Shown here: in pieces, positions 34,695 to 45,931 of the stretch | Layout of the letters: each line of letters starts with the position of its first letter | How positions within the stretch are numbered: the first letter of the stretch is position 1 | Assembly: GCF_006716445.1 (NCBI RefSeq) | Contig: NZ_VFPA01000001.1 | Location: 2,356,001 to 2,420,000, forward strand | DNA length: 64,000 nt | Direction: 5' to 3' | DNA from: Pseudonocardia kunmingensis | GTDB taxonomy: Bacteria > Actinomycetota > Actinomycetes > Mycobacteriales > Pseudonocardiaceae | Program-made: the position numbers and the translations under genes | Notes under the pieces: generated by a model | Database searches by the model: none | What the model saw: the letters and a program-made list of their open reading frames with translations, nothing else | Told to the model about the DNA's origin: nothing

Positions 34695-37144
34695 GCCGTC
34701 ACCCCCACCAGGTCGCCGTGCCCGGCGCCGAGGACGCTCCGGACGCGGGAGTCACCCGAGTTGCCCGGCAGCCACACGACGCCGTCGGGCAGGTCGGCCA
34801 GCGCCACCGGCAGCGTGATCGCGCCCCGGTCGGTGCGCACCGTGGCCGGCGCGCCCTCCGTGACACCCAGCCGCTCGGCCGTGGCGGCGTTCACCCGGAC
34901 GTAGGCCGGGCGGGCCGTGCCGGCCAGCGCCGGCTCCTCCATCGCGAGGGTCGAGCCGTCGATCAGCTGGCGCCAGGTCGCGAGCACCGCCTGCCCGAAC
35001 CCGGGCCGCAGCGGCTCGCCCGAAGGGACCGACGGGGCGGCCGGAGCGGCGCCCGTCCGGGCGCCGAGGCGGCCCAGCTCGCCCGCGGCCGCCGCGGGGG
35101 TCTGCGTGAACAGGTCGACGTCCATCTCGACGGCGAGCGTGTCGAGCACGCGGCAGTCCGGGAGCACGCCGCTGGCGTCCAGGGCAGGCCCGAACTCGCG
35201 CCTGCGCCCCTCCCAGTTGAGGTAGCTGCCCGCGCGCTGCACGTCCGGGGCCACCGGCAGCACGACGTCGGCGAGCTCGGTGACCGCCGAGGAGTGCATC
35301 TCGAGGCTCACCAGGAACCCGACGTCGCGCAGGGCGGCCAGCGCGGCCGCCGGGTCGGCGAGGTCGTGCGGGTCGACACCGCCGACGACCAGCGCCGCCA
35401 GCTCGCCGGTGGCGGCCGCGGTGAGGATCTCGTCGGTGTCGCGGCCCGGGGTGGTCGGCAGCGCGCCGGCCGCGAGGCCCCACGCCTGCTCCACCTCGGC
35501 GCGGGCCGCGGCGTCGGCGACCGGGCGGCCACCGGGCAGCAGCGTGGGCACGGCGCCCGCGTCGAGCGCCCCGCGGTCGCCTGCGCGGCGGGGGACCCAG
35601 CCGATCGCCGCGCCGGTGCGCGCCCCGAGGGCGGCCACGGCCGAGTACAGGCCGGGCACCTCGGCGGCGCGCTCGCCGACGAGGATCACGCCGCCGCCGG
35701 TCAGCGCCTCCACCACGTGCGCCGGCAGGTCCGCCAGCACCGCGGCCTCGGCCCCGGGCACCGCCGGGATGAGGTTGTCCTTCGCCGCCGGTGCCGCCGC
35801 GCCCGTCTCCAGCGAGGTGCGCTCGACGGCCGGCGTCGTCCACTGGCCGAGGTGGAACACGCGCTGGCCGTGCTTGCGCGCCGCCTTGCGCAGCCGCAGG
35901 TAGACGACCGGCGCCTCCTCCTCCGGCTCCAGCGCCACGCAGAGCACCGCGGGCGCCGCCTCGAGGCGGGTGTAGCTGAGGGTCTCCGGGCCCTTCCCGA
36001 CCACCTGCGAGGCCAGGAAGTCCAGCTCCTCCGCCGAGTGGGCGCGCGCCCGGAAGTCGACGTCGTTCGTGCCGGCTGCGACCCGCGCGAACTTGCCGTA
36101 CGCGTAGGCGTCCTCGACGGTCAGCCGCCCGCCCGCGAGCACCCCGATCCCCTGCTCACGCGCGGCGAGCAGGCCTTCCGCGGCGACCGCGAGCGCCTCG
36201 GTCCACGAGGACTCGTGCAGCTGCCCGTCCTCGCCCCGCACCAGCGGCCGGGTGATGCGGCCCTTCGAGGAGAGGTAGCGGAACGCGAAGCGGGTCTTGT
36301 CGTCGATCCACTCCTCGTTGACCTCGGGGTCGTTGCCGGCGAGGCGGCGCATGACCGTGCCCCGGCGGGTGTCGACGCGCAGGGCCGCGCCGCTCGAGGT
36401 GTGCTCGTCGACGCCCGGCGTGGAGACCAGGTCGAACGGGCGGGAGCGGAACCGGTAGGCGGCGCTGGTGAGCGCGCCGACCGGGCAGATCTGGATGGTG
36501 TTGCCGGAGAAGTAGCTCTGGAACGGCTTGTCCTGCGCCACCCCGACCTGCTGGTTGGCGCCGCGCTCCAGCAGGTCGATGAACGGGTCGCCGCCGATCT
36601 CCTCGGAGAAGCGGGTGCAGCGCTGGCAGAGGACGCAGCGCTCGCGGTCCAGCAGCACCTGCGACGAGATCGGCAGCGGCTTCTCGAAGACCCGCTTGGT
36701 CTCGATGAACCGCGAGTCGGTGCGCCCGGTGCTCATCGCCTGGTTCTGCAGGGGGCACTCGCCGCCCTTGTCGCAGATGGGGCAGTCCAGGGGGTGGTTG
36801 ATGAGCAGGAGCTCCATCACCCCCTCCTGGGCCTTCTTGGCCACCGGCGAGGAGTGCTGGGTCTTGACGACCATGCCGTCCGCCACCGTCATGGTGCAGC
36901 TGGCCTGCGGCTTCGGCATCGGCCGGCCGCCCATCTCCACCTCGACCAGGCACTGCCGGCACGCGCCCGCCGGGTCGAGCAGCGGGTGGTCGCAGAACCG
37001 CGGCACGATGATCCCGAGCCGCTCGCAGGTGCGGATCAGCAGCTCACCCTTGGGCGCGTCCACCTCCTGCCCGTCGATCGTGAGGCGCACGTGCCCCTCC
37101 GGGACCGGTCGCGCCTCCTTCTTCTCCTCGGGGGCGATCGTCAT
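34691..37144 (-). CDS. nuoG: NADH-quinone oxidoreductase subunit G
   Basis: An 817-residue peripheral-arm subunit. The N-terminal [2Fe-2S] domain has [12 protein letters not shown] and CRQC; N5 is ligated by [14 protein letters not shown]; two further clusters use [10 protein letters not shown] and ICPVGALTS. The rest is a molybdopterin-oxidoreductase-like domain without cofactor, as usual in NuoG. The central part is less conserved and alanine-rich. Overlaps nuoF and nuoH by 4 nt. Confidence 0.94.
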   Translation of the reverse strand: MTIAPEEKKEARPVPEGHVRLTIDGQEVDAPKGELLIRTCERLGIIVPRFCDHPLLDPAGACRQCLVEVEMGGRPMPKPQASCTMTVADGMVVKTQHSSPVAKKAQEGVMELLLINHPLDCPICDKGGECPLQNQAMSTGRTDSRFIETKRVFEKPLPISSQVLLDRERCVLCQRCTRFSEEIGGDPFIDLLERGANQQVGVAQDKPFQSYFSGNTIQICPVGALTSAAYRFRSRPFDLVSTPGVDEHTSSGAALRVDTRRGTVMRRLAGNDPEVNEEWIDDKTRFAFRYLSSKGRITRPLVRGEDGQLHESSWTEALAVAAEGLLAAREQGIGVLAGGRLTVEDAYAYGKFARVAAGTNDVDFRARAHSAEELDFLASQVVGKGPETLSYTRLEAAPAVLCVALEPEEEAPVVYLRLRKAARKHGQRVFHLGQWTTPAVERTSLETGAAAPAAKDNLIPAVPGAEAAVLADLPAHVVEALTGGGVILVGERAAEVPGLYSAVAALGARTGAAIGWVPRRAGDRGALDAGAVPTLLPGGRPVADAAARAEVEQAWGLAAGALPTTPGRDTDEILTAAATGELAALVVGGVDPHDLADPAAALAALRDVGFLVSLEMHSSAVTELADVVLPVAPDVQRAGSYLNWEGRRREFGPALDASGVLPDCRVLDTLAVEMDVDLFTQTPAAAAGELGRLGARTGAAPAAPSVPSGEPLRPGFGQAVLATWRQLIDGSTLAMEEPALAGTARPAYVRVNAATAERLGVTEGAPATVRTDRGAITLPVALADLPDGVVWLPGNSGDSRVRSVLGAGHGDLVGVTA

Positions 37145-38457
37145 GCCTGGGCTCCAACCAGATCGTCCAGCTGCTCCGGACGTCCCACCGCGGGCTGCTC
37201 CGCGATGAGGTCCAGGAACTCCTGGCGGAAGTACTTGATGGCGCTCGTGATCGGGCTGGTGGCGCCGTCACCGAGGGCGCAGAACGAGCGGCCGAGGATG
37301 TTGTCGCAGACGTCGAGCATCGTCTCGACGTCTGCCTCGGTGCCCTGGCCGTGCACCATCCGCTCGAGGATCTGCACCAGCCAGTAGGTGCCCTCGCGGC
37401 ACGGGGTGCACTTGCCGCACGACTCGTGCTTGTAGAACTCGGTCCACTTCATGACGGCCCACGGCACCGAGACGGTCTCGTTGAAGACCTGCACGGCCGT
37501 GGTGCCCAGCATCGAGCCGGCCGCAGCGGCACCCTCGAAGTCCAGCGGGACGTCGAGGTGCTCGGCCGTGAAGATCGGCGTGGACGAGCCGCCCGGCGTC
37601 CAGAACTTGAGCGGGATCCCGCCCTTCATGCCGCCCGCCAGCTCGAGCAGCTGCCGCAGCGTGATGCCCAGCGGGGCCTCGTACTGGCCGGGCCGCTCGA
37701 CGTGCCCGGACACCGAGTAGATCTTCGGGCCGGGGCTCTTCTCCGAGCCCATCGTGCGGAACCAGTCGCTGCCGCCCATCACGATGGCGGGAACCGAGGC
37801 GATGGTCTCCACGTTGTTCACCACAGTCGGCGAGGCGTAGAGCCCCGACGTGGCCGGGAAGGGAGGCTTGAGGCGGGGTTGACCGCGACGACCTTCGAGC
37901 GAGTCGAGCAGTGCCGTCTCCTCGCCGCAGATGTAGGCACCCGCGCCGGCGTGCACCACGATGTCGAGGTCGAAGCCCGAGCCGAGGATGTCGCGGCCGA
38001 GGTAGCCCTTGGCGTAGGCCTCCTCCACCGCCCGCCGCATGCGGCGGATGCAGTGCAGCGCCTCACCGCGCACGTAGATCGCGCAGAAGTTCGCGCGGAT
38101 CGCGTAGCTGGTGATGATGCAGCCCTCCACGAGGGAGTGCGGGTCGGCCATCATCGTGGGGATGTCCTTGCAGGTACCCGGCTCGCCCTCGTCGGCGTTG
38201 ATCACCAGGTACTTGGGCTTGGCGCCCGGGCCGGTGGGCCCCTGCGGGATGAAGCCCCACTTCATGCCGGTGGGGAAGCCGGCACCGCCGCGGCCGCGCA
38301 GCCCGGAGTCCTTCACCAGCTGGATGAGCTGGTCGGGATGGGCGGTCAGCGCGTGCCGCAGGGCCTGGTAGCCCTCGAGCTGCTCGTAGGTGTCGATCGA
38401 CCACGAGCGCGGCGACTGCCAGCGCCTCGTGAGCACCGGCGTGAGTTGATCCACCAT
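37141..38457 (-). CDS. nuoF: NADH-quinone oxidoreductase subunit F
   Basis: A 438-residue subunit that binds NADH, FMN and cluster N3. NADH loop [19 protein letters not shown] loop [22 protein letters not shown], and [4Fe-4S] ligands [12 protein letters not shown] plus a later Cys in RSFCALGD. Start ATG 38457 lies 2 nt after the nuoE stop. Confidence 0.96.
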   Translation of the reverse strand: MVDQLTPVLTRRWQSPRSWSIDTYEQLEGYQALRHALTAHPDQLIQLVKDSGLRGRGGAGFPTGMKWGFIPQGPTGPGAKPKYLVINADEGEPGTCKDIPTMMADPHSLVEGCIITSYAIRANFCAIYVRGEALHCIRRMRRAVEEAYAKGYLGRDILGSGFDLDIVVHAGAGAYICGEETALLDSLEGRRGQPRLKPPFPATSGLYASPTVVNNVETIASVPAIVMGGSDWFRTMGSEKSPGPKIYSVSGHVERPGQYEAPLGITLRQLLELAGGMKGGIPLKFWTPGGSSTPIFTAEHLDVPLDFEGAAAAGSMLGTTAVQVFNETVSVPWAVMKWTEFYKHESCGKCTPCREGTYWLVQILERMVHGQGTEADVETMLDVCDNILGRSFCALGDGATSPITSAIKYFRQEFLDLIAEQPAVGRPEQLDDLVGAQA

Positions 38458-38459
38458 GG

Positions 38460-39260
38460 CTACTTCTTCTCCGGAAGAGCGGGGAACGCGGGCGGGGTGT
38501 CGGGCATGGCCGGCGCCACCCAGCCGCGCTCGGAGGCGAGCTGGGCACCCCGCACCGACTCCGGCGCCACGGACGGGCCCTCCACGCTCGTGGGCAGGTC
38601 GGGGAAGATCCCCGCGAGCTCCAGCTCCACCGTGCGGAAGTCGGTGAGCGGCGCGCCGCGGGTGGGGGCCGGCTTCTCGCCCCGCGCCAATGCGTCCACC
38701 AGCGCCTCGGCCGACTCCGGCGTCTGGTTGTCGTAGTACTCGTAGTTGACCTGCAGCACCGGCGCGAGGTCGCACGCAGCGAGGCACTCGGCGTGCTCGA
38801 GCGTGATCGAGCCCTCCGCACCCGGCTCGCCCGCGGTGCCCTCGTGGCCGACGCCGAGCTTCTCCGAGAGTCGCTTGTAGATGTCGTCGCCGCCCAGGGT
38901 GGCGCACAGGGTGTTGGTGCAGACGCTGACCAGGTGCTGGCCGCACGGCGTGCGCTTGTACATCGTGTAGAAGGTGGCCACCGCCGAGACCTCGGCGGTG
39001 GTCAGCTCCAGCGCCTCCGCGCAGTAGCGGATGCCGTCCTGGCTCACGTGGCCCTCCACCGACTGCACCAGGTGCAGCAGCGGGAGCAGCGCGGACCGCG
39101 ACTGCGGGTACTGCGCGATGATCTCCTTCGTGCGCTGGCGCGTGAGCTCGTCGAACCGCTCGACGACCGGGCCGGCGTCGTCGACGACCGGCTCGAACAC
39201 GACCTCCTCCGGCCCGGTGATCGGGCCGTAGGACTCCGGCGTGCCTTCAGGCAAGGTCAC
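38460..39260 (-). CDS. nuoE: NADH-quinone oxidoreductase subunit E
   Basis: A 266-residue thioredoxin-like [2Fe-2S] subunit (cluster N1a). Cysteine ligands: the pair in [14 protein letters not shown] and the pair in [10 protein letters not shown]. The protein is longer than enterobacterial NuoE (about 166) because of a ~40-residue N-terminal lead and a C-terminal ~60-residue proline-rich tail ([11 protein letters not shown] and onwards). GTG 39260 overlaps the nuoD stop. Confidence 0.93.
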   Translation of the reverse strand: MTLPEGTPESYGPITGPEEVVFEPVVDDAGPVVERFDELTRQRTKEIIAQYPQSRSALLPLLHLVQSVEGHVSQDGIRYCAEALELTTAEVSAVATFYTMYKRTPCGQHLVSVCTNTLCATLGGDDIYKRLSEKLGVGHEGTAGEPGAEGSITLEHAECLAACDLAPVLQVNYEYYDNQTPESAEALVDALARGEKPAPTRGAPLTDFRTVELELAGIFPDLPTSVEGPSVAPESVRGAQLASERGWVAPAMPDTPPAFPALPEKK

Positions 39261-40567
39261 CGGTCCACACCTCCCATGACGGGGTCGATCGAGGCGACCG
39301 CCGCGATGACGTCGGCGACCATGCCGCCCTCGCTCATCGCGGGCATCGTCTGCAGGTTCACGAAGCTGGGGTCCCGCACGTGGACGCGCACCGGCCGGGT
39401 GCCGCCGTCGGAGACCAGGTGGTAGCCCAGTTCGCCGCGCGGCGACTCGACCGCCGTGTACGCCTGCCCGGCCGGCACCGAGAAGCCCTCGGTGACCAGC
39501 TTGAAGTGGTGGATCAGCGACTCCATCGACTGACCCATGATCTTGCGGACGTGCTCGAGGCTGTTGCCCATGCCGTCGGACGCGATCGTGAGCTGCGCAG
39601 GCCAGGCGATCTTGCGGTCCTCGACCATCACCGGCCCCGGCTCCATCTTCGCCGCGGCCTGCTCGATGATCTTGAGCGACTCCCGGATCTCCTGGACGCG
39701 CAGCCGGTAGCGGGCGTAGCAGTCGGCCTCGGTGGCCACCGGGACCTCGAAGTCGTACTCCTCGTACCCGCAGTACGGCTCGACCTTGCGCAGGTCCCAC
39801 GGCAGGCCCGCGGAGCGCAGGATCGGGCCGGTGGCACCGAGCGCGAGGCAGCCGTCCACGGGCAGGTAGCCGACGCCCTCGAGGCGCTGGCGCCAGATCG
39901 GCTGGCCGGTGAGCAGGTTGTCGTAGTCCGGCAGCCGCTTGCGCATGACCTTGACGAACTCGGCGACCCGCTCCTCCCAGCCCTCCGGGAGGTCCTGGGC
40001 GAGCCCGCCGGGCCGCACGAACGCGTGGTTCATGCGCAGGCCGGTGAGGAACTCCAGCAGGTGGAGCACCTCCTCGCGCTCGCGGAACCCGGCCGTCATG
40101 CCGGTGAGCGCGCCGAGCTCCATGCCGCCGGTGGCGAGGCAGACCAGGTGCGAGCCGATGCGGTTGATCTCCATCAGCAGCACGCGGGCCACCTGCGCGC
40201 GGCGCGGCACCTCGGCGCCGAGCAGCTTCTCCACCGCGAGGCAGTAGCCGACCTCGTTGAAGATCGGCGCCAGGTAGTCCATGCGCGTCACGAACGTGAC
40301 GCCCTGGGTCCAGGTGCGGTACTCGCAGTTCTTCTCGATGCCGGTGTGCAGGTAGCCGATCACCGACCGGGCCTGCTGCACCGTCTCGCCCTCGAGCTCC
40401 AGCACCAGGCGCAGCACGCCGTGCGTGGACGGGTGCTGCGGACCCATGTTGATGACGATGCGGTCGTCGTGCTCCTCGTCGAGGAGCGTGTCCCAGTCGC
40501 CACCGGTGACCGTGTAGACGGTGCCCTCGGTGGTCTCGCGGCCGGGGGCGTAGGAGTCCTGGCTCAT
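39257..40567 (-). CDS. nuoD: NADH-quinone oxidoreductase subunit D
   Basis: A 436-residue 49-kDa-type subunit lining the quinone pocket. Signature [21 protein letters not shown]; the quinone-head residues His and Tyr are in QHPSTHG and in the region near [13 protein letters not shown]. The acidic C-terminal segment [25 protein letters not shown] matches the usual end. Start ATG overlaps the nuoC stop (ATGA). Confidence 0.96.
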   Translation of the reverse strand: MSQDSYAPGRETTEGTVYTVTGGDWDTLLDEEHDDRIVINMGPQHPSTHGVLRLVLELEGETVQQARSVIGYLHTGIEKNCEYRTWTQGVTFVTRMDYLAPIFNEVGYCLAVEKLLGAEVPRRAQVARVLLMEINRIGSHLVCLATGGMELGALTGMTAGFREREEVLHLLEFLTGLRMNHAFVRPGGLAQDLPEGWEERVAEFVKVMRKRLPDYDNLLTGQPIWRQRLEGVGYLPVDGCLALGATGPILRSAGLPWDLRKVEPYCGYEEYDFEVPVATEADCYARYRLRVQEIRESLKIIEQAAAKMEPGPVMVEDRKIAWPAQLTIASDGMGNSLEHVRKIMGQSMESLIHHFKLVTEGFSVPAGQAYTAVESPRGELGYHLVSDGGTRPVRVHVRDPSFVNLQTMPAMSEGGMVADVIAAVASIDPVMGGVDR

Positions 40568-41451
40568 GTGTAGGCCCTCCGCTGATCGGGCGGAGGGATC
40601 TCCGCGCCCTTGTACTCCACCGGGATCCCGCCGAGGGGGTAGTCCTTGCGCTGCGGGTGGCCGTCCCAGTCGTCCGGCATCAGGATGCGGGTGAGCGCCG
40701 GGTGGCCGTCGAAGACGATCCCGAACATGTCCCAGGCCTCGCGCTCCTGCCAGTCGGCCGTGGGGTAGACCTCCACGACGCTCGGCACGTGCGCGTCGTC
40801 GACGTCCAGGGCCACCTCGAGGCGGATCCGGCGGCGGAAGGTCATCGACGTCAGGTGGTAGACGACGTGCAGCCGCTGCGGCACGTCCTCGCCGTAGTCG
40901 ACCCCCGAGACCGAGGAGCACAGCTCGAAGCGCAGGTACTCCTCGTCGCGCAGGGTGCGGCAGAGGTCGAGGATCCGCTCGCGCTGCACGTAGAAGGTGA
41001 TCTCGCCGCGGTCGATCGTGATCTGCTGCACGGCGCTGCGCGGGATCCCGCGCTCGGCCAGCGCGTCGCCGAAGTCGTCGGCGAACTCGTCGAACCAGCC
41101 GCCGAAGGGCCGCTCGGCCGGCGCGGGCACGTGGCCCGGCAGGCGCAGGCCGCCGAAGCCGGACGTGTCGCCGGAGCCGGAGACGCCGAACATGCCGCGC
41201 CGCTCGCGGGTCGGCGCCACGCGGGTGCCGCCCTCCGGGGTGGTCTGCTCGTCGCCCTCGGTGTCGGACGGGGCGTCGATCGGCGCGTCGGTCTGCTCGA
41301 CCTCCCCGCCGCGCGCGTCCTCCGCCCCGCGGGCCCGCTGCTCGGCGGCGTCGGACCCGCTCTGCTGCGCCGAGGACTGCGGTGCGCCGGTGCGCTCCGC
41401 GTCGTCCTTCGAGGTGCCGGTGTTCTCCGCGCCGTTGTTCTGGTCAGGCAT
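40564..41451 (-). CDS. nuoC: NADH-quinone oxidoreductase subunit C, with long acidic N-terminal extension
   Basis: A 295-residue 30-kDa-type subunit. The conserved core starts near residue 105 and ends with [45 protein letters not shown], the NuoC signature. The first ~75 residues are low-complexity, rich in Gln, Ser, Glu, Asp, Gly and Thr, and probably disordered. Enterobacterial and thermophile forms lack this. The start ATG 41451 lies 6 nt after the nuoB stop, so no shorter start is needed to fit the operon. Confidence 0.94.
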   Translation of the reverse strand: MPDQNNGAENTGTSKDDAERTGAPQSSAQQSGSDAAEQRARGAEDARGGEVEQTDAPIDAPSDTEGDEQTTPEGGTRVAPTRERRGMFGVSGSGDTSGFGGLRLPGHVPAPAERPFGGWFDEFADDFGDALAERGIPRSAVQQITIDRGEITFYVQRERILDLCRTLRDEEYLRFELCSSVSGVDYGEDVPQRLHVVYHLTSMTFRRRIRLEVALDVDDAHVPSVVEVYPTADWQEREAWDMFGIVFDGHPALTRILMPDDWDGHPQRKDYPLGGIPVEYKGAEIPPPDQRRAYT

Positions 41452-41457
41452 CTGCGG

Positions 41458-42006
41458 TCACTTCTTCGCGAACTTGATCGAGGACGGCACGAGCTCGGTC
41501 TTGTGGCCGCTCTCGGCCAGCTCCGCGGCGCGCCGCGAGCCCAGCGGCTCGTCCATGATCTTGGCGTGGATCTTGAGGATCGCGTCCATCAGCATCTCCG
41601 GCCGGGGCGGGCAGCCGGGCAGGTACATGTCGACCGGCACCACGTGGTCGACGCCCTGGACGATCGCGTAGTTGTTGAACATCCCGCCCGACGAGGCGCA
41701 GACGCCCATCGCCAGCACCCAGCGCGGCTCGGGCATCTGGTCGTAGATCTGGCGCAGGACCGGCGCCATCTTGTTGCTCACCCGGCCGGCGACGATCATG
41801 AGGTCGGCCTGGCGGGGCGAGGCGCGGAAGACCTCCATCCCGAAGCGGGCGAGGTCGTAGCGGGGCGCACCGGTGGTCATCATCTCGATGGCGCAGCAGG
41901 CGAGCCCGAACGTGGCGGGCCACAGCGACGACTTGCGCGTCCAGTTGACCAGCTTCTCGACGCTGGTCAGCAGGACGCCGCTGGGCAGGTGCTCTTCGAG
42001 ACCCAT
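41458..42006 (-). CDS. nuoB: NADH-quinone oxidoreductase subunit B
   Basis: A 182-residue PSST-type subunit binding the terminal cluster N2. Ligands: tandem C37-C38 ([10 protein letters not shown]), C103 ([13 protein letters not shown]) and C132 ([15 protein letters not shown]). It also has the [19 protein letters not shown] segment. One base separates it from the nuoA stop region. Confidence 0.96.
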   Translation of the reverse strand: MGLEEHLPSGVLLTSVEKLVNWTRKSSLWPATFGLACCAIEMMTTGAPRYDLARFGMEVFRASPRQADLMIVAGRVSNKMAPVLRQIYDQMPEPRWVLAMGVCASSGGMFNNYAIVQGVDHVVPVDMYLPGCPPRPEMLMDAILKIHAKIMDEPLGSRRAAELAESGHKTELVPSSIKFAKK

Positions 42007-42007
42007 C

Positions 42008-42373
42008 TCAGTTCCAATCCAGCCCGCCGCGCCGCCACACGTAGATGTAGGCGAAGCCGACCGTGACGATGAACAGCACGATCTCCACCAGCCCGAACAG
42101 GCCCAGCGCGTTGGCGCTCACCGCGAACGGGTAGAGGAAGACCATCTCGATGTCGAACAGGATGAACAACATCGCCGTGAGGTAGTAGGCGACCGGCATC
42201 CGGCCGCCGCCCACGACGGGCTGGGGCGAGGGCTCGATGCCGCACTCGTAGGCGTCGAGCTTGGCCCGGTTGTAGCGGCGCGGGCCGACGTACGGCGCGG
42301 CCGTCACCGAGAACAGGGCGAACGCACCTGCCAGGGCGAACAGCAGCACCAGCGGGAGGTAGGGGTCGAGCAT
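42008..42373 (-). CDS. nuoA: NADH-quinone oxidoreductase subunit A
   Basis: A 121-residue, three-helix subunit and first gene of the operon. The conserved loop ending in [14 protein letters not shown] holds the quinone-site Cys and Glu. [13 protein letters not shown] is the typical second-helix motif. A 105-bp gap precedes it on the same strand after menJ; no convincing -35/-10 pair could be picked there. Confidence 0.95.
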   Translation of the reverse strand: MLDPYLPLVLLFALAGAFALFSVTAAPYVGPRRYNRAKLDAYECGIEPSPQPVVGGGRMPVAYYLTAMLFILFDIEMVFLYPFAVSANALGLFGLVEIVLFIVTVGFAYIYVWRRGGLDWN

Positions 42374-42478
42374 CCGTTCTGCCCTCGTCGTCGTCTCGTC
42401 GTCTGATGAATCGCGCTATCTGATTCCGCCGGGACCCTAAGTCGGGCGTGTAGCCCGTCCGGACCCAGGCAAGCCTTA

Positions 42479-43783
42479 CTACAGGCTCGGTGTGAGCCTG
42501 GTCATCGCGGTGATGACGCGGTCGCTGACCCCGCCGTCGTGCGGGTCGTAGAGGTTGGCGAGCAGCTTGAGGATGAACCGCATGAGCGTGACGCGCGGCA
42601 GGCCGTACTTCGTGGCCGTCGCCATGATCGTCGGGTTGCCGATCAGCTTCGAGAAGATGTTGCCGATGCGGTAGTAGCCGCCGAGCGCCTGGCTCATCGC
42701 CGCCGGGTAGCCCGCCAGCGCCGCCTCCGCCGACGAGCCCGAACGGGCGTGCGCCTGCACCGCGCAGCGCGCCGCGATCGCCGCGGACTCCATGGCGTAG
42801 GCGATGCCCTCCCCGTTGAACGGGTTGACCATGCCGCCCGCGTCGCCGACCAGCAACAGCCCGGGCCGGTAGTGCGGCACGCGGTTGAAGCCCATGGGCA
42901 GCGCGGCGCCGCCGACGGTGCCCACCGCGTTCTCGTCGCGGTAGCCCCACTCCTCCGGCGTGCCGTCGAGCCACGACTTCAGCAGCGCGCGGTAGTCGGT
43001 GGAGCCGTAGGCCTTGGACGTGGACAGGATCCCCAGCCCGACGTTCGACGTGCCGTCACCCATCCCGAAGATCCAGCCGTAGCCCGGCAGCAGCTTCGGG
43101 TTCGCCGGGTCCGAGCGGTCCCACAGCTCGAGGTGGCTCTCGAGGTGGTCGTCGTGCGTGCGCGGGGAGTCGTAGTAGCGGCGCACGGCCACGCCCATCG
43201 GCCGGTCGTCGCGCTTGGCCATGCCGAGGCTGAGCGCGAGGCGCGCCGACACGCCGTCGCAGGCCAGGGTGAGCGGCGCCCGGTAGGAGACCGGCCGCTT
43301 CTCCCCGCCGTTCTTACCGCCCTTGCCGACGGTGCCGCGCACGCCCACGACGCGGCCGCTGCGCTCGTCGGTGACGGCCTCGGTGACCGTGGTGTCCTCG
43401 TGCAGCCGGGCGCCCAGCTTCTCGGCGTGCCGGACGAGCAGCTCGTCGAAGTCCTGCCGGGGGCGCACCGCTCCGTAGTCGGGGAAGCTCGCCAGCGTGG
43501 GCCATGCCAGCTCGAGGGTGACCCCGCCGCCGACGACCCGCAGGCCCTTGTTGTGCAGCCAGCCGTTCTCCTGCGAGCAGTCGATGCCCAGGTCGATCAG
43601 CTGCTTCATGCCCCGCGGGGTGAAGCCGTCGCCGCACACCTTGGGGCGCGGGAACGTCGACTTCTCCAGGAGGAGGACGTCGAGTCCAGCCCGGGCGAGG
43701 TACGCCGCGGCGGTGGATCCGGCGGGTCCGGCGCCGACGACGATGACGTCGGCATCCGATGTGGTGGGTTCGGGCGCAGCCAT
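42479..43783 (-). CDS. menJ: menaquinone reductase / geranylgeranyl reductase family flavoprotein
   Basis: A 434-residue FAD enzyme. Rossmann motif DVIVVGAGPAGSTAAAYLARAG (about 12-33), PRPKVCGDGFTPRGMKQL with the conserved Cys, and the second FAD motif GLLLVGDAGGMVNPFNGEGIAYAMESA. Close to mycobacterial Rv0561c (MenJ), which saturates one isoprene of menaquinone. Its neighbours (menG, polyprenyl synthase, nuo) support that role. Start ATG 43783 has AAGGAG 5 nt upstream; the longer reading from 43831 is rejected. A short basic insert, GKGGKNGGEKRP, lies near 165. Confidence 0.88.
   Translation of the reverse strand: MAAPEPTTSDADVIVVGAGPAGSTAAAYLARAGLDVLLLEKSTFPRPKVCGDGFTPRGMKQLIDLGIDCSQENGWLHNKGLRVVGGGVTLELAWPTLASFPDYGAVRPRQDFDELLVRHAEKLGARLHEDTTVTEAVTDERSGRVVGVRGTVGKGGKNGGEKRPVSYRAPLTLACDGVSARLALSLGMAKRDDRPMGVAVRRYYDSPRTHDDHLESHLELWDRSDPANPKLLPGYGWIFGMGDGTSNVGLGILSTSKAYGSTDYRALLKSWLDGTPEEWGYRDENAVGTVGGAALPMGFNRVPHYRPGLLLVGDAGGMVNPFNGEGIAYAMESAAIAARCAVQAHARSGSSAEAALAGYPAAMSQALGGYYRIGNIFSKLIGNPTIMATATKYGLPRVTLMRFILKLLANLYDPHDGGVSDRVITAMTRLTPSL
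42482..42500 (-). terminator. hairpin over the end of menJ
   Basis: A 7-bp perfect stem (CAGGCTC / GAGCCTG, loop 5 nt) encoded by the last codons of menJ. A second small stem, CGGGC-N5-GCCCG, lies at 42443-42457. Either could weaken read-through from menJ into nuoA. No T-run, so weak evidence. Confidence 0.35.
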
Positions 43784-43868
43784 GCGGCTCCTTGTGAACG
43801 GATTCACGAAGTCGGGGCCGAGTCTAAACACCCTGGTCGAGTGACGCCGCCTCAGGTTGGCTGGCGCG

Positions 43869-44510
43869 GTGGAGATCCGGAACTTCGAGGAGGCCGACCG
43901 GCCCGCGCTGCGGGCTCTCTTCGGCCGGGCGGGCGAGGGCGCTCCGACCGCGTCGCTGTGGGGGCACGTGGAGTCCGAGGCGGCCGTCTACCTCACCCCG
44001 TACATGGACCTCGAGCCGGAGTCGCTGTTCGTCGCGGTCGTGGACGGGGAGCTCGCGGGGTACCTGACGGGTTCCCTCGGCACCGCCGTACCCGGCGAGA
44101 ACGCGCGGATGGAACGGGCCATCCGGGAGCACCGCCTGGTCCTGCGCCGCGGCCCGGCCGCCTTCTTCGCGCGCAGCGTGGTCGACGTGGCAGGCGCGGC
44201 CCTCCGCCGGCAGCCCACCGCCGGTGAGCTCCACGACCCCCGCTGGCCCGCTCACCTGCACATCAACCTGTTGCCCCGGGCCCGCGGCACCGGCGCCGCG
44301 GCCGGGCTGATGGAGCACTGGTTCGCCCGGCTGCGCGAGACCGGCACCCCCGGCTGCTACCTGCAGACGCTGGTGGAGAACCGGCGGGCGACCCGCTTCT
44401 TCGAACGCATGGGCTTCCACGCCCACGGCCCCACGCCCGCGGTCCCCGGCCTGCGGTACGAGGGCGGGCGGGTGCACCAGCTGACGATGGTCCGGCCCGG
44501 CCCGGTGTGA
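43869..44510 (+). CDS. GNAT family N-acetyltransferase
   Basis: A 213-residue acetyltransferase. It begins VEIRNFEEADRPALRALFG, has a central LHINLLPRARGTGAAAGLMEHW with the R-G-T-G-A-A acetyl-CoA loop, and ends NRRATRFFERMGFHAHG. This resembles the group with an inserted helical region before the CoA loop. GTG 43869 is chosen over TTG 43857; neither has a clear ribosome-binding site. Divergent from menJ. Its stop TGA is the first three bases of the repeat array that follows. Confidence 0.75.
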   Translation: MEIRNFEEADRPALRALFGRAGEGAPTASLWGHVESEAAVYLTPYMDLEPESLFVAVVDGELAGYLTGSLGTAVPGENARMERAIREHRLVLRRGPAAFFARSVVDVAGAALRRQPTAGELHDPRWPAHLHINLLPRARGTGAAAGLMEHWFARLRETGTPGCYLQTLVENRRATRFFERMGFHAHGPTPAVPGLRYEGGRVHQLTMVRPGPV

Positions 44511-44927
44511 TCGTTCCGAACTCGACGCGATCGCCCGGCCAGGGCGCACAGCGCAATCTCGGAACAATCAACCGCTCATGATCGGTCCGAGGTCGACGGG
44601 ATCGCCCCGGCCAGGGCGACGAGCTGGACCTCGGAACGATCACCGGTCAGGGGCCGACGACCGCCGCGACGACCGACGATCGATCCGAGCCGCGCGTCAG
44701 GGTCGCAACGAGAGCGCTGGCGTGCGGTTCACAACGATCATGAGCTCGTGATCGGCCCGAGCCGCACACCGCTGCTGTCACGACCACGGGAACGAGCGGC
44801 TCGCATCGATCAAGGGCTCGAGGCCCACGCGCTCGAGCGCCGTCTCGGCGCCGGCGGCTGAGCTGTGATCAGTGCGTGCGGTTCTCCAGCCTCGTCGGTG
44901 CGGCACTGCGACCACTCTCGTCGATCA
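44508..44927. repeat. array of four to five ~63-bp hairpin units
   Basis: Units run 44508-44570, 44579-44642, 44678-44740, 44749-44812 and, more degenerate, 44866-44927. Most open with TGATCG and all close with GATCA or a one-base variant, so each folds back; unit 2 pairs 15 of 16 end bases. Units 1 and 2 share a GGCCAGGGC core. Start spacing of 71, 99 and 71 bp means that a two-unit block recurs at exactly 170 bp. It fills the space between the GNAT and menG genes; no coding gene is supported there. Confidence 0.8.
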
Positions 44928-44959
44928 CCGTGGCCGGCGCCGGCCCTGTGACCCCGGCG

Positions 44960-45646
44960 TCAGGCGCGGGTGGCGCGGTGCAGGGCCACGGCGCCGAGGG
45001 CGAGGTTGCGCCAGGCGACGCCGGTCCAGCCGGCCTGCGCGATGCGCCGGGCGAGGTCGGGCTGGGCCGGCCAGTCCCGGATCGACTCGCCCAGGTAGGT
45101 GTAGGCCTCGGGGTTGCTCGACACCCGGCGGGCGATCGCGGGCAGCACGTGCTCGAGCCCGACGTAGTAGGCCGCGCGGAACGCGGTGACCGTCGGGCGG
45201 CTGAACTCGCAGACCACGAGCCGCCCACCCGGCCGTGTGACGCGCGCGAGCTCGGCGAGGGCGCGGTCGGTGTCGGCGACGTTGCGCAGCCCGAAGGAGA
45301 TCGTCGCCGCATCGAAGGCGCCGTCGCGGAACGGCAGGTGCAGCGCGTCGGCCGCGACCTTGGGAACGTCGCGCTGCGCGCCCGCCTGCAGCATGCCCAG
45401 CGAGAAGTCGGCGGCCACGCACCACGCCCCCGACCGGCGCAGCTCCACCGTCGAGACGGCCGTGCCGGCAGCGAGGTCCAGCACCCGCTCCCCGGGTCGC
45501 AGCCCCAGCGCCTCCCGCGTGAGCCGGCGCCACCGCCGGTCCTGCCCGGCCGTCAGCACCGTGTTGGTGAGGTCGTAGCGCCGCGCGACGCCGTCGAACA
45601 TCGCGGCGACGTCGGTGGGGTCCTTGTCGAGGTCGGCCCGGCTCAC
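44960..45646 (-). CDS. menG: demethylmenaquinone methyltransferase
   Basis: A 228-residue SAM-dependent C-methyltransferase for the last aromatic step of menaquinone synthesis. N-terminal [25 protein letters not shown] motif [18 protein letters not shown], motif [25 protein letters not shown] and ITRPGG-type [15 protein letters not shown] are all present. Nearly the same N-terminus as the mycobacterial enzyme, which fixes the start at GTG 45646. Surrounding men genes agree. Confidence 0.93.
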   Translation of the reverse strand: MSRADLDKDPTDVAAMFDGVARRYDLTNTVLTAGQDRRWRRLTREALGLRPGERVLDLAAGTAVSTVELRRSGAWCVAADFSLGMLQAGAQRDVPKVAADALHLPFRDGAFDAATISFGLRNVADTDRALAELARVTRPGGRLVVCEFSRPTVTAFRAAYYVGLEHVLPAIARRVSSNPEAYTYLGESIRDWPAQPDLARRIAQAGWTGVAWRNLALGAVALHRATRA

Positions 45647-45931
45647 GGACGGAACGCTACGCGGTGCCCGGCGCCGGTCGACGAGGTCGCCTCGCGACGG
45701 CGGGGCGGACTCGTGCGGACGACGTGATCGAGCCGGCCGCGGTTGGGACCGTAGGAACTCGACGGCTGGCGTTCGCGATCGCAGATCACTTCGTCCCGAA
45801 ACCCGCCCATCGAGACTTGAGAGCCTCATCGTTCATGGATGGACAAGCAACCACCCCTACGGGAAAAGATCGTGTTCTTGCGTCGCCGTAGCCCGGGCCC
45901 ACACCCGGCTCCACGCCCTGACGCCACCCGC

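Noticed and set aside
42374..42478. nuo promoter
   Set aside because: Several TTGCCT, TTAGGG and GATAGC-like words occur, but no pair has proper spacing, so no promoter is called.
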